This document shows positions 39,832 through 42,130 of a DNA stretch of 42,130 nt, piece by piece. A program made the translations under genes and the position numbers. Every line of letters begins with the position of its first letter. Within the stretch, counting starts at the first letter, position 1. Source of the DNA: DASZHJ01 sp035581425 (GTDB lineage: Bacteria > Pseudomonadota > Alphaproteobacteria > ATCC43930 > CGMCC-115725); contig DATJVP010000094.1 of assembly GCA_035581425.1 (NCBI GenBank), forward strand, positions 1-42,130. The letters run 5' to 3'. The notes beneath the pieces are model-generated. The model saw only the letters and a list, made by a program, of their open reading frames with translations, did not search any database and was not told the origin of the DNA.

Positions 39832-41729
39832 TGAATGCCGAGGCCGGCCTCGATCCGCGGCCGCGCATTGCCGTGCGGGTTGGGGTCACCGGACACCGCG
39901 ACATCGCCGACCGCTACTGCGAGAACGCGGCGGCGATCGAATCGCAGATCGCGGCGGCGCTCGCTGCCATCCGTGACGCAGTCCAAGCCGCCGCCAAGGC
40001 AAGTCGCGGGAGCCGCGCCTATCGCGAGGAGCCGCCGGTGCTGCGGATGATCTCCCCGCTCGCGGAGGGCGCGGACCGGCTCGCCGCCGAGATCGCCTCG
40101 CGCCTCGGCTATCGTCTCCTCGCGCCGCTTCCCTTCGCGCAGTCGGAATACGAGCGGGATTTCGAGACGGAGGAGAGCAAGAACGAATTCCGCCGCCTCC
40201 TCGCGCGCGCGGACGCGGAAGAGGGCACGATCGCTCTCGATGGCGGCCGCGGCGCCCCCACGGGCGACCAGAGCTACTATGCCGTCGGCCGCTTCGTCGT
40301 CCGGAGCGCCGACGTGATGATCGCGGTCTGGCAGCGCGACCGCTGGGGTGGCCTTGGCGGGACCGGCGACGTCGTGGCATTTGCGCTGGCGGCGGGCGTT
40401 CCCGTCCTCTGGATTCCTGCGGACGCGCCCGGCGCGATGCGGCTTCTGGCGGAGCGCGATGCGCTCGAGCTGCCGGCGCAGCCGGAGGCCGACGCGCTCG
40501 CCGACCTCAGGGACCGGGTTGAAGCCCTGCTCGAGCCCCCGCGGCTCCTCGCCGAGCACGAAGAGGTGCCCGCCCCGGGATGGCGCGGTCTCGGGGACCG
40601 CTGGCGGCGCCTTCCCTACAGGGCGGGCTCGCCGTTGCAGCAATTCTACGACGAGCAACCGCGGCCCTCGAAGGGCATCATGCTCGCCTTCGAGCGCTTC
40701 CGCGGGCTCTTCGCCCTGCCGCAGCGGGGCCGGCAGCACCGGGCGACGGTGGCACCGCCTTACGCGGTGCGTCAGGTGCTGACCCCGCCGCAGCTCGAGA
40801 AGATCGCGGCCTACGAGCGTATCCGCGACCGCGCCGACGTGCTCGCGCTCTTCTACTCGCATTGTCACCGCTCGACCTATCTCGCCCTTTTTACGCTGGG
40901 CGCGGCGGCGCTCACCTGCGCAGGGCTCGCCTTCGCCGTCGAGCCGGGCTGGCCCTTCGTCGTTCTGGAGATCGCCTCGCTCGCCACGATCGGCGGACTT
41001 GTCGCGATGGATCGCGTGCGGCGCTGGCACGACCGCTGGATCGATTACCGCATCCTCGCGGAGCTCATGCGGCAGATGGCCTATCTGGTTTTGCTGGGGC
41101 GGACGCTGCCGATCAATCGCGCCGCGATCCTCTCGACGCACGGCGCGCGCACCGCGCGGCGGCAGGATTGGGTGCTCTGGTACTTCAGCGCGGTCGTGCG
41201 CGAGGTCGGCGTGCCCGCGGCGCGCTGCGAGGCGGAGTATCTGCACTCCGTGCGCGCCCGCTTCGTCAATGGCCTCCTGGCGGAGCAAATTGCCTTCCAC
41301 GAGCTCAATGCGAGACGCGCCGGCACCGTCGCCGCTCGGCTCGGCACGCTCGGCCTGCTCTGCTTCGCCGGAACCTTTCTTGCGGCGCTCACCAAGATCG
41401 CGCTCATCGTCCTCGCCGGCCCGGAAGCGGCGGGAGCCGTCCATCCGGTAATCGAGGGGCTCGGTGTGCTCGGTGTTGCACTTCCCGCACTCTCGGCCGC
41501 TGCTTTCGCACTCCGGGCTCAAGCGGAGTTCGAGATCGTCGCCAAGAACTCGAAGCGCCTGCGCCGCCGTCTCAGAGGGATCAAGGAGCGGCTCTCGCAT
41601 CTTCCGCTCACCGGCCCCCTGAGCGCGGAGCGCCTCGTGGACGAGATGAACGGCGCCGGCGCCCTGATGATCGCGGACGTCGAGGATTGGGTGGCGCTCT
41701 TCGACGTAAAGACCGTGGAGTTGAGCTGA
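39831..41729 (+). CDS. SLOG-like nucleotide-sensor protein with four membrane helices (632 aa)
   Basis: The N-terminal domain (about 12-205) has SLOG/LOG-type Rossmann signatures: RVGVTGHRDIADRY, RMISPLAEGADRLAAEIA, ADVMIAVWQRDRW and GGLGGTGDVVAFALAAGVPVLWI. SLOG domains bind or process nucleotide-derived ligands. A helical linker (210-345) leads to two membrane hairpins (about 350-395 and 504-562), separated by a cytosolic helical region with conserved-looking Arg/Trp/Glu (RTARRQDWVLWYF). This is reminiscent of SLATT-type effector membrane domains but longer. The last 60 residues are basic then acidic. It ends the operon; its ATG overlaps the upstream TGA. By analogy it is the likely membrane effector or second sensor of the locus (inference). 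Confidence 0.83.
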   Translation: MNAEAGLDPRPRIAVRVGVTGHRDIADRYCENAAAIESQIAAALAAIRDAVQAAAKASRGSRAYREEPPVLRMISPLAEGADRLAAEIASRLGYRLLAPLPFAQSEYERDFETEESKNEFRRLLARADAEEGTIALDGGRGAPTGDQSYYAVGRFVVRSADVMIAVWQRDRWGGLGGTGDVVAFALAAGVPVLWIPADAPGAMRLLAERDALELPAQPEADALADLRDRVEALLEPPRLLAEHEEVPAPGWRGLGDRWRRLPYRAGSPLQQFYDEQPRPSKGIMLAFERFRGLFALPQRGRQHRATVAPPYAVRQVLTPPQLEKIAAYERIRDRADVLALFYSHCHRSTYLALFTLGAAALTCAGLAFAVEPGWPFVVLEIASLATIGGLVAMDRVRRWHDRWIDYRILAELMRQMAYLVLLGRTLPINRAAILSTHGARTARRQDWVLWYFSAVVREVGVPAARCEAEYLHSVRARFVNGLLAEQIAFHELNARRAGTVAARLGTLGLLCFAGTFLAALTKIALIVLAGPEAAGAVHPVIEGLGVLGVALPALSAAAFALRAQAEFEIVAKNSKRLRRRLRGIKERLSHLPLTGPLSAERLVDEMNGAGALMIADVEDWVALFDVKTVELS

Positions 41730-42130
41730 GCGGCAGGACGACCGAACGCGGCTTCCGGCGACTCTCGAGGGCGCAAGAGAGCCGCGGATGCCCGAGCCCA
41801 TTCCGATTTGGGGCAATGCGACGATAGGGCGCACAGCGCTCGCCAGGTCCAATTCTGGCTAGATTTTTTACCATGATCGTGGCCCCACCGGAGCATCCTG
41901 CGGCGCGACGGCCGCCTCCGGACACCAGCGGCGACGCGGCGCAAATGCTGCAATTGACGCGACCCCGCGAGTGCGAGCGCGGGTCGATCGAATGCGGCCA
42001 CCCGATCCCTTCGGAGAGTGCGTCGCTCATTTCCGCGCGCTATTTGCGCCTGCCCCTCATTTTGGACGGATAGGCCATTTTAAGGATTTTCCACAATAGT
42101 GCCCGGTCTAGGCAGCGACGCGCCGCCGGA
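41730..42130. other. non-coding right end of the window
   Basis: About 400 bases follow the operon without a supported gene. A weak hairpin-plus-T-tract lies at 41842-41869. A 66-codon open frame from 41873 has no recognisable product and no ribosome site, so I do not call it. The far right (42074-42110) is AT-richer and may belong to a promoter for a gene outside the window. Confidence 0.5.
41842..41869 (+). terminator. possible rho-independent terminator of the cyclase operon
   Basis: GCCAG (41842-41846) pairs with CTGGC (41855-41859) across an 8-base loop. Four bases later a run of six T (41864-41869) follows. The stem is short (5 bp), so it may be inefficient, but the position about 113 bases after the last gene of the rightward operon is sensible. 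Confidence 0.4.

Noticed and set aside
39738..41852. A 704-codon open frame on the minus strand opposite the SLOG-membrane gene
   Set aside because: It is a GC-phase shadow: the translation is Arg/Glu/Gly-rich without motifs, and the plus-strand frame has clear SLOG and membrane features.
41873..42073. 66-codon open frame at the right end
   Set aside because: It has no ribosome site and no recognisable composition, and starts just after a T tract that looks like a terminator.

Overview
The window is GC-rich (roughly two-thirds G+C by eye) and looks like the chromosome of a Gram-negative proteobacterium. I infer an alphaproteobacterium, from the MdtABC-type efflux set with an outer-membrane channel, an OpgH glucan glucosyltransferase and the style of the beta-oxidation genes. 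No IS element, phage gene, rRNA or CRISPR array was seen. The only RNA gene is a tRNA cut by the left edge.

Region 1 (1-4679, + strand) is a selenium locus. The first 30 bases are the 3' end of a tRNA that fits selenocysteine tRNA (selC). Six tightly coupled genes follow: two unrecognised small proteins, a lipoate-ligase-like protein, a DsrE-like protein, a GcvH-like lipoyl carrier and a fused FAD oxidoreductase-SelD. A lipoyl-carrier/DsrE module inside a selenium operon is unusual and is one of the two main findings.

Region 2 (4688-13778, - strand) is a complete tripartite RND efflux operon (adaptor, two MdtB/MdtC-like pumps, outer-membrane factor). A RidA-like protein and a small membrane-anchored unknown protein lie upstream of it.

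Region 3 (15637-27639, - strand) holds metabolic genes read right to left: OpgH, a secreted unknown protein, a hemolysin III/PAQR membrane protein, HyuB and HyuA (hydantoinase/oxoprolinase type), a fused enoyl-CoA hydratase/3-hydroxyacyl-CoA dehydrogenase and two acyl-CoA dehydrogenases. A D-2-hydroxyacid dehydrogenase (+) and an HpcH/HpaI aldolase (-) converge at 28.7 kb.

Region 4 (29584-41729) looks like an accessory signalling or conflict locus with two divergent arms. The leftward arm has three tandem paralogous zinc-ribbon micro-proteins, an ABC exporter, a GAF protein and an S8 protease with no signal peptide. The rightward arm has a His-rich CobW/COG0523 protein without GTPase motifs, a TPR/TRAFs-binding protein with a class III nucleotide cyclase, a Crp-like protein carrying a paralogous TPR core and a decayed cyclase domain, and a SLOG-like protein with four predicted membrane helices. 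Crp-type palindromes (GTGA-N6-TCAC) lie between the arms and near the zinc-ribbon genes; a fourth is at 14.95 kb. The layout of cyclase, cyclic-nucleotide-binding protein and SLOG/membrane protein recalls nucleotide-signalling defence systems, but the combination is not one I recognise. Its function is inference.
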